Of a stretch of 41,042 bases of DNA, positions 17,165-25,819 are shown in pieces. Under the pieces are notes generated by a model. It ran no database searches. It saw only the letters and a program-made list of their open reading frames with translations, and was not told the origin of the DNA. The stretch's first letter is position 1, and every line of letters starts with the position of its first letter. The DNA comes from Myxococcota bacterium (lineage in GTDB: Bacteria > Myxococcota_A > UBA9160 > UBA4427): positions 1-41,042 of the forward strand of contig JAQWNI010000182.1 of NCBI GenBank assembly GCA_029268645.1, read 5' to 3'. The position numbers and the translations under genes were made by a program.

Positions 17165-17920
17165 ATGGCCCGATCTGATCTTCAAAGCTCTGGCTCGGCC
17201 AAGCACCTGGGGCCTTCCGGCCTGACCGGGCGCCGGGGTCGGTTGGGCTACGGATTGATCGGATGGGTCATCCTGCTGTTATTCGGGGGGGCGAGTGAGG
17301 CGGCCTGTGAGGGGCCTGCTGACGCGGGTGAACTCGTAGGGGATTGGTACGTTCTCGTTCATTACCAGGACAGTCAGGGCGCTGACCCCCGCCAAATTTT
17401 CTGGCAGGACGAAGTCTGGCGCTTTGCTCCGGCTCCTGGCGGAGTTCGATGGACCCGGTATCCCCACGCTGTCTTCAACGAGGGGGCCGGCCGGACCGCG
17501 CGGCTCCCCTCTGGAGAGCAGGGCCAATCCCTCGGGGCTTGGTGGCCGAACACGAAGCAGCGAGCCGAAATCGAAGCGGGCCTTCCGCTGGACTCATTCG
17601 AAGCCAAGAGTAAGCGCTTGTTCGGTCAGCCTGGAGGGGGCTACCGGTCCCGTTCACTCGCTCAGGGCGGTTCCGCGTCTTCGGTGGCTTTCGTTGCCCA
17701 TTGGTCCATCGAGCCGGCGCCGAGCGGTCCCGTTTTTCGCCAGCGGGACACGCTGGCCTCGGGCCGAGCGGAGTCCGCACAGGGCGAGGCCGTTTTCCGT
17801 ACCGAATCGAGGGCCGAAAGTGGTGATTCCATGGGGGGCGTTTTTCGTCGTGACGGTCGCTTCGAGGGAAAATTTTGGCTCTGGCGCTCCCCCTCTCCCA
17901 AAGGGCCTCCTGTTCCATGA
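17165..17920 (+). CDS. Exported protein of unknown function
   Basis: About 251 residues with a basic N-terminus, one hydrophobic stretch (LGYGLIGWVILLLFG) and a likely signal-peptidase site near SEA-A, so secreted or periplasmic. The mature part opens with ELVGDWYVLVHYQDS and has several aromatic beta-type segments (WRFAPAPGGVRWTRY, FVAHWSIEP, FRRDGRFEGKFWLW). I recognise no family; the layout is reminiscent of lipocalin-like barrels but that is only an impression. TGRRGRL before the hydrophobic core resembles a weak Tat signal. The start is uncertain: ATG at 17165 is used, ATG at 17144 is equally possible and neither has a clear Shine-Dalgarno. Its stop overlaps the start of the acetyltransferase gene. 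Confidence 0.65.
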   Translation: MARSDLQSSGSAKHLGPSGLTGRRGRLGYGLIGWVILLLFGGASEAACEGPADAGELVGDWYVLVHYQDSQGADPRQIFWQDEVWRFAPAPGGVRWTRYPHAVFNEGAGRTARLPSGEQGQSLGAWWPNTKQRAEIEAGLPLDSFEAKSKRLFGQPGGGYRSRSLAQGGSASSVAFVAHWSIEPAPSGPVFRQRDTLASGRAESAQGEAVFRTESRAESGDSMGGVFRRDGRFEGKFWLWRSPSPKGPPVP

Positions 17921-18387
17921 CGGGCCGTGTCCGGCGGGCTGAGTTTGTTGATTTAGACCGCGTCAGTGCGTTGTGGACTTTGATTACTCGACATCACGAG
18001 CCGATCGATCCCGTTTTCCGAATGCGCGAAGGCATCGAGGGCGAACTAAAAGAGATGCTCCGGGGAATCGCGCGGGACCCCGACAGCGAAATTTTCGTCT
18101 ATGAGGACGGCGGAGATCTTCCGGGAATGTTGATTGTCCGGATCGATCGGGCGCAGCCCATCATGGCCGAGGTCGAGCGAGCCGAAATTACGGACCTCGG
18201 GGTTCGCGCTGGGGCCCGGCGCCGGGGGATCGCGACTTCGCTCCTGGGAGAGGCGCTCCGCTGGATTCGCGCCTCGGGTGTGGACCGGGTCGAGGTTCAG
18301 GTCGCTCACGCCAACCCGGAAGGTCAGGCGTTCTGGCGCTCTCAGGGCTTCGGGGATTTTATGGACGTTCTCAATAAACGCCTGTAG
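17917..18387 (+). CDS. GNAT-family N-acetyltransferase
   Basis: About 156 residues from ATG at 17917, whose ATGA overlaps the stop of the previous gene, so the two are translationally coupled. The GNAT fold is recognisable by motif A: the strand AEITDLGVRAGARRRGIATSLL, with R-R-G-I-A as acetyl-CoA pyrophosphate loop, then EVQVAHANPEGQAFWRSQGF, the typical motif B ending. An acetyl group is transferred from acetyl-CoA to an amine; the substrate is unknown. Coupling with an exported protein of unknown function gives no clear clue. A 14-residue longer frame overlaps the upstream gene and is not favoured. Confidence 0.88.
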   Translation: MTGRVRRAEFVDLDRVSALWTLITRHHEPIDPVFRMREGIEGELKEMLRGIARDPDSEIFVYEDGGDLPGMLIVRIDRAQPIMAEVERAEITDLGVRAGARRRGIATSLLGEALRWIRASGVDRVEVQVAHANPEGQAFWRSQGFGDFMDVLNKRL

Positions 18388-18483
18388 ATTCAGCCCGCGC
18401 CCGCTTGACCGGGTTTGATTTCTGAGAGGAACGCTCTTGCGCGGGCTCTTCAGATGAGGCGCGTTCAGAAGAGGAGTCCACCG

Positions 18484-19827
18484 ATGAGCCCGCCCGTTGA
18501 GGAAAGACGAGTCCATCCTCTCGCCGCGGACTTGAATGAAACCCTCAGGGACCAAGCTCCGGAAGTCTTTGAGATGCTCTCCGCGTACGGTCGAAGGATC
18601 TACTTTCCCAAGGGCATTCTGTCACAGTCCGCGGAAGCCAAAGCCAAGGCCTACCGCTTCAACGCCACCATTGGGATTGCAACGGAGGGTGGAGAGGCGA
18701 TGCACCTCGAGTCCATTCAGCAGCATTTGCAGGGAATGGATCCAGATGAGGTGTATCCGTATGCGCCGGCGTCCGGGCGGCCCGGCCTTCGTTCGCATTG
18801 GCGTGCCAAGCTTGAGGGGGAGAACCCGAGCCTGAAGGGCAAGGCCTTTGGATTGCCGATTGTGACCAGTGCGATTACGCATGGAATTTCTCTGGTGGGC
18901 GAACTCTTCCTGGATCCGGAAGACGTCGTCTTGTTGCCCGACAAACTCTGGGGCAACTACAGACTGAGTTACGAGGTTCGGATCGGTGCGCGAATCGAAA
19001 CCTACCCATTCTATCGGGGCGGCGGATTTGACGTGGATGCCCTTGAGGCGCGCTTGGCAGAGGTTTCACGCGGCCGTCAAAAGGTCATGGTTCTTCTTAA
19101 CTTTCCCAACAACCCGACCGGTTACATGCCAACTGCTCCCGAAGCGGACCGCATCGTCGAAGTTTTGCGCCAACAGGCCGAGCGAGGCACGAAGCTAGTT
19201 GTGGTTGCGGACGATGCTTATTTCGGTCTCTTTTATCATTTGGGCGGAGCCTCCTCTACCGAGTCGCTCTTTGCTCGCCTGACGGGTCTTCACGAAAACC
19301 TGCTGGCGGTGAAGCTTGATGGGGCCACCAAGGAGCTGTTTGTCTGGGGACTGCGTTGCGGATTCATCACCTTTGGGCCCGGTCGTTCCGATACGTCTGA
19401 ATCGGTCTGCCAGGCACTCGAGGCCAAGGTGAAAGGCGCCATTCGTGGGGGTATCTCAAACGTGCCCCAACTCTCACAGTCGCTGGTGGAGCGCGCGCTG
19501 ACTTCGCCAACGATTGATCAAGAGCGGGCCCAAAAGCACGAAGTCTTGCGCGCCCGCGCGGAGCGAGTTTTCGAGATTTGCAACCAGCCACGTTTCGCGG
19601 AGAGCTGGTCCGTTTACCCGTTCAACAGTGGGTACTTTATGTGTGTTCAGGTCCACGGCGTAGACGCCGAGGCAGTCCGCTTGCATCTTCTGGATGAATT
19701 CGGGATGGGATTGATCTCCACCAGCTCAACGGACCTTAGGATCGCCTTCTCCTGTTTGGAAGTCGACCAGGTGGAGCCGCTTTTCGAAGCTCTCCACAAG
19801 GGGATTCAAGACCTACGCTCAGTCTGA
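18484..19827 (+). CDS. Class I/II pyridoxal-phosphate aminotransferase
   Basis: A 447-residue fold-type I aminotransferase. Features in order: substrate loop AYRFNATIGIA, VYPYAPASGRPGLR, the PLP-stacking region ITHGISLVG, NFPNNPTGYMP (Asn and Pro contacts), VVADDAYFGLF with the Asp that contacts the pyridine nitrogen, and the Schiff-base Lys283 in TKELFVWGLRCGF. Near the C-terminus are FNSGYFMCVQV and the substrate-carboxylate Arg in STDLRIAFS. It differs from AspC/TyrB in having a long N-terminus and is a general class I/II member; the amino-acid substrate cannot be named. GAGGAG seven bases before ATG sets the start. It ends 9 bases inside the convergent M20 peptidase gene. Confidence 0.92.
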   Translation: MSPPVEERRVHPLAADLNETLRDQAPEVFEMLSAYGRRIYFPKGILSQSAEAKAKAYRFNATIGIATEGGEAMHLESIQQHLQGMDPDEVYPYAPASGRPGLRSHWRAKLEGENPSLKGKAFGLPIVTSAITHGISLVGELFLDPEDVVLLPDKLWGNYRLSYEVRIGARIETYPFYRGGGFDVDALEARLAEVSRGRQKVMVLLNFPNNPTGYMPTAPEADRIVEVLRQQAERGTKLVVVADDAYFGLFYHLGGASSTESLFARLTGLHENLLAVKLDGATKELFVWGLRCGFITFGPGRSDTSESVCQALEAKVKGAIRGGISNVPQLSQSLVERALTSPTIDQERAQKHEVLRARAERVFEICNQPRFAESWSVYPFNSGYFMCVQVHGVDAEAVRLHLLDEFGMGLISTSSTDLRIAFSCLEVDQVEPLFEALHKGIQDLRSV

Positions 19828-21390
19828 AGCCCGAATAAGGTCCCCGGGCGATGCGCCCGCCCCGGTTTGTGCTTTGGGGTTTGACTCGGTTCGGCTTGGC
19901 GGCTGCTGTGATGGAGCCAGCTGTTTCAGGATCTCAACCGAAGTTTCAACGCCGCGTGTCAGGTTCTCAATCGAGATTCGTTCGTTGATGCCATGTACAC
20001 CCCGAGCATCGCCTTCGTCCAACCAACGGGGCACGAAGCCGTACGAAACGATTCCCCGCTCTCGGAACCAGTGGGCATCGGTGAAACCACCAATCATCCG
20101 GGGCACGACAATCGCGTCGGGATCCTGCTCGATCGCCACCCGCTGTATGGCTCGGAAAAGTTCGGTTGAAGAGGGGGAGCTTTTCGAGGGAAAGGCGAGG
20201 AGGATTTCGATCGAGACCGATGGATCAGCAATGATGCCCTCAAGGCCTCGGACGAAATCCTCGCAGCGCTCGCCCGGGAGCAGTCGAACATCGAGATGAG
20301 CCCGGGCGACGCCTGGGACCACGTTGGTCGACGGACTGCCTTCGAGAACTGTGATCGATAGGGTATTGCGGACCAGTGCGTTGTAGCCCGGCCGGGATAA
20401 AAAGCGCCGGGAAAAATCTGAGTCGGAACCAAGAGCGGTACGGAGGGAAACGAAACCGGCTCGGTCTTCCTGTGGCGCACTGGTCGCCAGAGCGAGAAAC
20501 ATTTGTTGAACTTCGGGCAGCACCCGGACAGACGACTCGACGCGGCGAACTCGATCCAAGGCGGCGATGAGCCGAGGCACCGCAGCATCTGGGCGCGGTG
20601 AGGAGCCGTGACCGGGGGTGCCGCGGGTCTGAAGTTCGAGCCAGCAGGGGCTCTTCTCTGTCACCGTGATGCCCCACATGGGGGGCATTGGGGCCGCGCT
20701 TGTCGGTGAACGACGGGGGCGGATACCGCCTCCTTCTGTGAGCAGAAACTCGGCGTTTCCGAGAAGGTCCGGTCGATGCTGGGCAATGAAGCCGGCGCCA
20801 TCAACGCCCCCGGTCTCTTCTCCGGGTGTGGCAATCAGAATGACGTCTCGTTCGAGGGGACGGTCGAGATCGGCGACGGCCAGCAGCGTGAAGACGTGGA
20901 CGGCGGTGACTCCTTTGGCATCGAGGGCGCCGCGACCATGGACGAAGCCAGCGGTCATCGTGCCGCCAAAGGGGTCGTGCTCCCATTCCGCCGCGTTGGC
21001 GGGGACCACGTCGATATGGGACAGCAAAACAATCGGGCGAGCTGCGCCCGTGCCGGGTACACGTGCCCAGACGGCGGCTCTTCCGGTTCCAGGGGTTTCA
21101 ATCAGCTCCGTCTCGATCCCCGCATTGCTCAAGCGCTGCGCGATCATTCGGGCCAGTGCTTCTTCGTTGCCCGGTGGGTCCGCGGTGGGGATTTGAATCG
21201 CCTCGGAGAGAAAAGTCGCGATTTCTGGATATTGGGTTTGCCCCGATGTTTGGCTGCCCGGGGCCGAATCAAAGGGCCAAACAGCCTGGCTGTCCGTCGG
21301 CAGCAAGAGGAGCAGGAGCCCGAGCAAGGGCGCCTTGAGGCCAAACGTCCTCAGGGACTGACTTCGGGAGGCGGGATCAGGGGAACGCAT
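19819..21390 (-). CDS. Exported M20-family metallopeptidase
   Basis: A 523-residue M20/M25/M40 peptidase with a signal peptide (hydrophobic run of leucines ending near DSQA-VW), so likely periplasmic. Zinc-site motifs are present: LLSHIDVVP (His, Asp), GRGALDAKG (bridging Asp), PGEETGG (catalytic Glu and metal Glu), and GVHGIN near the C-terminus (His). The dimerisation/lid domain sits between (TRGTPGHGSSP). Closest general resemblance is to carboxypeptidase S/CPG2-like members that hydrolyse C-terminal amino acids or N-acyl amino acids. The ATG at 21390 is preferred over an upstream start because it leaves a normal-length signal peptide. The 3' end overlaps the aminotransferase gene by 9 bases. 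Confidence 0.92.
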   Translation of the reverse strand: MRSPDPASRSQSLRTFGLKAPLLGLLLLLLPTDSQAVWPFDSAPGSQTSGQTQYPEIATFLSEAIQIPTADPPGNEEALARMIAQRLSNAGIETELIETPGTGRAAVWARVPGTGAARPIVLLSHIDVVPANAAEWEHDPFGGTMTAGFVHGRGALDAKGVTAVHVFTLLAVADLDRPLERDVILIATPGEETGGVDGAGFIAQHRPDLLGNAEFLLTEGGGIRPRRSPTSAAPMPPMWGITVTEKSPCWLELQTRGTPGHGSSPRPDAAVPRLIAALDRVRRVESSVRVLPEVQQMFLALATSAPQEDRAGFVSLRTALGSDSDFSRRFLSRPGYNALVRNTLSITVLEGSPSTNVVPGVARAHLDVRLLPGERCEDFVRGLEGIIADPSVSIEILLAFPSKSSPSSTELFRAIQRVAIEQDPDAIVVPRMIGGFTDAHWFRERGIVSYGFVPRWLDEGDARGVHGINERISIENLTRGVETSVEILKQLAPSQQPPSRTESNPKAQTGAGASPGDLIRASD

Positions 21391-21714
21391 GCGCGCCTCG
21401 ATTGTACGCCCGGTTGGCCTGGCCAGGGCGTTGTGAATAAGCCACACCTACCGAACCGATCAGAGCTGTCGCCAAAACGAGGCCTCGTAGAGATTTTTTC
21501 AGCGGAATTTTTGTTGACCGCACGCGAGTTTCCGACGAAATCGACCGATAAGTTGCCGTGCGCAGGGTCACCGGAGTCGCTAAATATAGGCCGCGCTCTG
21601 TGATGCCGGGCACGTCCCGAAAGGGAGATCGCTGAAGGCCGCGCATCGAGCCGTTCGCAGAGTAAAAGGTAGAGGAGAACAGGCGCCCTCCCCCAGGTGC
21701 GCCGAAACGCCCCC
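21391..21714. other. Divergent intergenic region, M20 and M23 peptidase genes
   Basis: About 324 bases between two divergent exported-peptidase genes, presumably holding both promoters. I see a TTGACC at 21513 that could be a plus-strand -35 element, and an A/T patch CTAAATATAGG near 21580-21590. No inverted repeat stands out and no coding frame is convincing. Confidence 0.45.
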
Positions 21715-23091
21715 ATGAAGCATCTTCCCTTTCGAGTCATTGCGCTGCCCCTGCTGCTGGTCGGTTTTGGGTTATTGCACGCTTTTGATGCGTCGGTCGC
21801 CAACGAATCGCCGCCCTCTGTTTCCTCAGGCCCCCCTGCTTCGCGAGCGGTGGAGGAGGCCGATCACTCCGAAGTCGTCGCCGAGTACGCCCCGGTTGCG
21901 ATCGAAGCATTGCCGCTTCACTTCCCAGCCCCGCGGCAGCGGTATCAGGAAGACTGGTCACCTGCGACGCCGCTCACCGTTGTGACTCGAGGTGAACTTG
22001 AGCGCGGCGAGACTCTTTCTACTGCGCTGCGATCTCAGGGGATTTCTTCCGCCACGATTCACCTGATTGCCCGCGAGATGCGAAGCACTTTCGACTTTCG
22101 TCATGCACAGCCGGGCCACCGTTATCGGCTGAATCAGGATCCCGATGGTCAGATTCTTGAGTTCCGATATGCGACGAGCCCGGAGAGAACCCTGAGGCTC
22201 ACCTGGGATGGCCACTCATACCAGGTTGAGGAAAGCCAAAGTACTCTTCAGCCCCAACTCGCAAAAGTGTCGGGGGGGATTAAGACCTCACTCTACGAAG
22301 CGATTCTCGCGATCGGGGAGCACACGTCTTTGGCAGGCGCCTTTGCCGACATCTTTGCCTGGGATATTGATTTCAGCAGAAACGTACGACCAGGGGATGA
22401 CTTCGAGATTCTATACGAGAAGCTGTATCGCACGGATGAAGACGGCCAGTCGGTCTACGTTCGCCCAGGTCGCATTTTGGCGGCCCGGTATCGCGGTACG
22501 GCCGGTGAGCATGAAGCCATTTTTTTTGAGCCGAGCAATGGTCATGCTGGATACTATCGACCTGATGGAAGTGCCATTGAGAGGGCCTTTCTCGTTGCCC
22601 CCCTTGAATTTCGTCGTATCAGTTCGTCTTTTAGTACCGCCCGTCGGCATCCCATCTTAGGCGTCGTTCGCCCGCATCGCGGCATCGACTACGCGGCCTC
22701 GCCAGGGACACCGGTTTGGTCGGTCGCGGAGGGAACCGTGATCTACCGCGGTTGGGCGGGTGCTTCGGGCAATTTGGTCAAGGTCAAGCATCGCAATGGC
22801 TATGTGTCTTACTACGCCCACCTTGCGGGTTTCGAAAAGGGTCTCAAGGTCGGAGACACGGTCGGCCAGAAACAGGTGATCGGTCGGGTTGGCTCGACGG
22901 GCCTCGCCACAGGGCCCCACGTCTGCTTCCGAGTTCAAAAAAACGGCCGCTACGTCAACCCACTGGACATCGTTTCTCCGCCTGCGGAGGGCGTGAATCG
23001 GGATCACTGGCCCGTGTTCAAAGCCCGCCGGGACCTGCTTCTCTCGGATCTCGGGACGACCACTCTCGTGTCCTCCGACGAAGCACTCTGA
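21715..23091 (+). CDS. M23-family (LytM/DD-endopeptidase-type) peptidoglycan hydrolase-like protein
   Basis: About 458 residues, with an N-terminal signal or anchor helix, a LysM/OapA-like region (GELERGETLSTALRSQGIS and onward), then an M23 domain. Visible site residues are His321 and Asp325 in HRGIDY, His369 in YYAHL, and His402 in GPHVCF. The second histidine of the usual HxH pair is a cysteine here (Cys404); it normally ligands zinc. I recall HVC/HVCY variants in M23 proteins of other phyla, so this may be an active subfamily with Cys ligation rather than a dead enzyme. It should act on periplasmic crosslinks or as an amidase activator. ATG at 21715 is chosen over GTG at 21697; neither has a good Shine-Dalgarno. 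Confidence 0.9.
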   Translation: MKHLPFRVIALPLLLVGFGLLHAFDASVANESPPSVSSGPPASRAVEEADHSEVVAEYAPVAIEALPLHFPAPRQRYQEDWSPATPLTVVTRGELERGETLSTALRSQGISSATIHLIAREMRSTFDFRHAQPGHRYRLNQDPDGQILEFRYATSPERTLRLTWDGHSYQVEESQSTLQPQLAKVSGGIKTSLYEAILAIGEHTSLAGAFADIFAWDIDFSRNVRPGDDFEILYEKLYRTDEDGQSVYVRPGRILAARYRGTAGEHEAIFFEPSNGHAGYYRPDGSAIERAFLVAPLEFRRISSSFSTARRHPILGVVRPHRGIDYAASPGTPVWSVAEGTVIYRGWAGASGNLVKVKHRNGYVSYYAHLAGFEKGLKVGDTVGQKQVIGRVGSTGLATGPHVCFRVQKNGRYVNPLDIVSPPAEGVNRDHWPVFKARRDLLLSDLGTTTLVSSDEAL

Positions 23092-23214
23092 TCGGACCTC
23101 TTGGGCCCCACCTCGATCCCCGAGACCCCGGCCGATTTTCAGGCTCAAGTCCTACGCCGGCCACGCTTGTCTTGGCTTGCGGTAATCTCCTACGGTGGCG
23201 CTACCGTCAGTCAG

Positions 23215-23253
23215 CCTCGGGTCTGTGGGCCTGCAGGCCAGAGGTTCTTTTTT
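23215..23253 (+). terminator. Possible terminator after the M23 peptidase gene
   Basis: CCTC (23215-23218) can pair with GAGG (23241-23244), enclosing GGCC/GGCC around TGCA, followed at once by TTCTTTTTT. The stem is interrupted, so strength is uncertain, but the T-tract is the best in this part of the window. Confidence 0.4.
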
Positions 23254-23332
23254 CAGACACGCCTTTCGAGATCCAGGGGGGCGCCTGAGAGGCTCGGACG
23301 CGGGCGGAGTCGCCCGTAAGAATGGGAAGAAA

Positions 23333-23764
23333 GTGGCGGAGACCTCCAGCTCGATCGAACAGCGTCTGGCAAATCTTGGGCAAAGCCTCGTGGATCGTGA
23401 AGGGGCAGAAGCTCGGAATCGTGAAGAGGCCCGACGCGTTGCGCAAGGGCTGCACGAGCGGGTCGAGCGGGCCCTCAAGGCGTACCACGAAGCCGTGTCT
23501 GAGGTTCCCTTTCTAAGGGTCGTCCTCTCTGAGCTGCGCTTGGACGACAAACATCTCCACGCCATCGAATTTGAACTTGAGAGGGGTCGTCACCGAGCGA
23601 TCGTAACGATTAAGCAGCGGGGCGAGGTGACCTTGGTCGGCCCGTTCCGTTTGGGGAAGGCGGAAGGCCCGTGCCGATCCTTTCCCTTCTCGGCCGAGGG
23701 CGAGATCGAGCATGCCCTGGGCGATTTTCTTTGTCATTTCATCGAAGCGGCGGTTTCTCCGTGA
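23333..23764 (+). CDS. Conserved-looking protein of unknown function
   Basis: About 143 residues from GTG at 23333. The first half is a charged helical region (SIEQRLANLGQSLVDREGAEARNREEARRVAQGLHERVERAL) likely to form a coiled coil; the second half is beta-rich (LHAIEFELERGRHRAIVTIKQRGEVTLVGPF) and ends with a helix containing FLCHFIEAAV. I recognise no family and no catalytic motif. The start is weakly supported: GGGAAGA lies only about two bases before the GTG, and the frame is open further upstream. It precedes gshA by 49 bases on the same strand. Confidence 0.6.
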   Translation: MAETSSSIEQRLANLGQSLVDREGAEARNREEARRVAQGLHERVERALKAYHEAVSEVPFLRVVLSELRLDDKHLHAIEFELERGRHRAIVTIKQRGEVTLVGPFRLGKAEGPCRSFPFSAEGEIEHALGDFLCHFIEAAVSP

Positions 23765-23813
23765 TGCGCTCGATCGAACCCATGGTTTCGGGTGCCGCGA
23801 GGAAAGAGCCGTC

Positions 23814-25163
23814 GTGAACCAGAACGCGGAGCGGATCACCAGTGCGGGCGATTGCGTGGATTTTCTTCGTTCGGGCGAGACGCCCCGTTCGGACTGGGTG
23901 ATCGGAACCGAGCATGAAAAGATTGGGCTCTACGCCGATACCTTTGAACGCATCCCGTACGAGGGCGAGCGCGGGGTAGGCCGGCTTCTGGAAGAAATCG
24001 CAGTCCGAGATGACTGGGGGCGTATCTTCGAGGGCGAAAACCTCATCGCCCTCGAGAAAAACGGCGCTTCCATCACGCTAGAACCCGGTGGCCAGATCGA
24101 GCTGTCCGGTGCGCCCTTGGGCGCCATCCGGGAAACCTGTCGAGAATTCAATGCCCACGTTGATCTCGTCAACGAAATCTCTGCTGAACTGGGCATTGTC
24201 TTCGTCGCTCTAGGCATCGATCCGCTTCATCCCGTTTCAGAAATTCCTGTTATGCCGAAGCGTCGCTATGAAATCATGCGCGAATATCTGCCGACTCGTG
24301 GCCATCTGGGTCTTGATATGATGCATGCGAGTGCCACCGTGCAGGCCAACTTTGATTTTTCCGACGAAGTCGACATGGCGGCAAAGATGCGGACCGCGAT
24401 GGGATGCACACCAATCATCTCAGCCTTGTTTGCAAATTCAAGCATTGCGGAGGGCGGACTCACAGGCTGGGCTTCGAAACGGGTAGAAATCTGGCGCGAT
24501 ACAGACCCCGATCGATGTGGGCTTCTGCCCTTTGTCTTCGATCCCGATTTCGGATACAGCCGTTACGTCGAGTGGGCTCTCGACGTCCCGATGTTTTTTA
24601 TTGTTCGAGACTCCGAGTACCAACCGGCTTGGCACTTGACCTTTCGGCAGTTCATGGAGCATGGTTTCGAGGGCATTCGCGCGACCCAAGACGATTGGAA
24701 CCTTCATCTCACGACGCTTTTCCCCGAAGTTCGGCTCAAGCGGATCATTGAGGTCCGGGGGGCGGACACCGTGCCCCGGGACTTGATCTGCGCGCTGCCC
24801 GCGGTCTGGAAAGGTCTCCTGTATGATGATGCAGCGCGGGAGGCCGCCTGGAAGCTGGTCGCCGATTTCTCGATGGAGCAAAGGCAAGTCGCCCAGGGCG
24901 ATGTCGCACGCAAGGGACTCGCCGCGCAAATCGGGGGTAACGCTGTCCTGGAATTGGCGCGAGAGTTGGTGGACATTTCTTCGGAGGGATTGCGGTCAAT
25001 CGGCGAGCCCTCAGGATCCGCGCCGGATGAACGGGGCTTCCTGGATCCACTTCGCGAGCAACTTCGGTTGGGTCGCAGTCCGGGTGAGATGCAGGCGGAA
25101 TCTTGGAATGGAGCATGGGACGCTTCTCCGGAACGTCTCATTGCATTTGCCCGCTACTCCTAA
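23814..25163 (+). CDS. gshA: Glutamate-cysteine ligase, plant/proteobacterial type
   Basis: Joins glutamate and cysteine using ATP, the first committed step of glutathione synthesis. The 449-residue protein matches the plant-type (class III) family: IGTEHEKIGLY near the N-terminus, LEKNGASITLEPGGQIELSGAP (metal and glutamate binding), RGHLGLDMMHASATVQANFDF, and FRQFMEHGF. GTG at 23814 is chosen because AGGAAAG lies about seven bases upstream and the family sequence begins soon after; an upstream frame overlaps the preceding gene. No gshB is seen in the window. Glutathione supply fits the kappa-GST-like isomerase at 33.3 kb. Confidence 0.94.
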   Translation: MNQNAERITSAGDCVDFLRSGETPRSDWVIGTEHEKIGLYADTFERIPYEGERGVGRLLEEIAVRDDWGRIFEGENLIALEKNGASITLEPGGQIELSGAPLGAIRETCREFNAHVDLVNEISAELGIVFVALGIDPLHPVSEIPVMPKRRYEIMREYLPTRGHLGLDMMHASATVQANFDFSDEVDMAAKMRTAMGCTPIISALFANSSIAEGGLTGWASKRVEIWRDTDPDRCGLLPFVFDPDFGYSRYVEWALDVPMFFIVRDSEYQPAWHLTFRQFMEHGFEGIRATQDDWNLHLTTLFPEVRLKRIIEVRGADTVPRDLICALPAVWKGLLYDDAAREAAWKLVADFSMEQRQVAQGDVARKGLAAQIGGNAVLELARELVDISSEGLRSIGEPSGSAPDERGFLDPLREQLRLGRSPGEMQAESWNGAWDASPERLIAFARYS

Positions 25164-25222
25164 GGGACGCATTGGTCTGATCGGTTCTGTTGACATGATG
25201 AAATTTGAAAACGAGGTTTAGA

Positions 25223-25783
25223 GTGGCGAACACAACCTTCAAAGTGAATTTCACGCTGGACGAACAGGACGTGGCCTATTTTCGTCGACTATTTAAGCAA
25301 GCTCGTCTGGCGGCGAAGCGGAAGAGCGCCGATGAGGTGATCACTGGGGCACGTGAATTGGTGGTCAGTGTACGGCGACAGAAGAAAGCACCTCGATTTG
25401 TTCAAGACGCCATTCTCGCCCTCGACGACCTGACAGACATGATCGAGGACTCGGCCTACCGTGCCCCCAAGCCGGTTGTCTCACAAATTCTGGGAGCCCT
25501 GGCCTATTTCGCTGAACCCGAAGATCTCATTCCGGATCATGTTCCGGTTTTGGGTTTTTTGGACGACGCAATCATGATCAAGTTCGTAGAGCGAGAGTTC
25601 AAACATGAACTGTCCGCCTATCGGCGATTTAGGAGGTTCCGTGAAAGCGCGGAGCAAAGGCCCTGGACCGCGGTGGCTCGGGAACGGCTCCCCGACCGTT
25701 TAGAGGAAAAACGAAAGTCGCTGCGGGCTGAGGTGGAGCGGAAGAGGCAAAGGGATCAAGAGAAGGGTCGCTTGGGTTTCTAG
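25223..25783 (+). CDS. DUF1232 (YkvA-like) protein
   Basis: About 186 residues. The middle holds the DUF1232 signature: hydrophobic ILGALAYFAEPEDLIPDHVPVLGFLDDAIMIKF, where PxDxIPD and the GxLDD segment are characteristic. The C-terminal 45 residues are strongly basic and helical (RLEEKRKSLRAEVERKRQRDQEKG), probably a coiled coil. The family is usually membrane-associated and its function is unknown. GTG at 25223 is chosen because GAGG lies six bases upstream. It precedes the REC-PAS gene by about 36 bases and is probably co-transcribed with it. Confidence 0.85.
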   Translation: MANTTFKVNFTLDEQDVAYFRRLFKQARLAAKRKSADEVITGARELVVSVRRQKKAPRFVQDAILALDDLTDMIEDSAYRAPKPVVSQILGALAYFAEPEDLIPDHVPVLGFLDDAIMIKFVEREFKHELSAYRRFRRFRESAEQRPWTAVARERLPDRLEEKRKSLRAEVERKRQRDQEKGRLGF

Positions 25784-25819
25784 GCGCCGTAGAATCGAGA
25801 GGTCTTTCAGCACAGCGTC

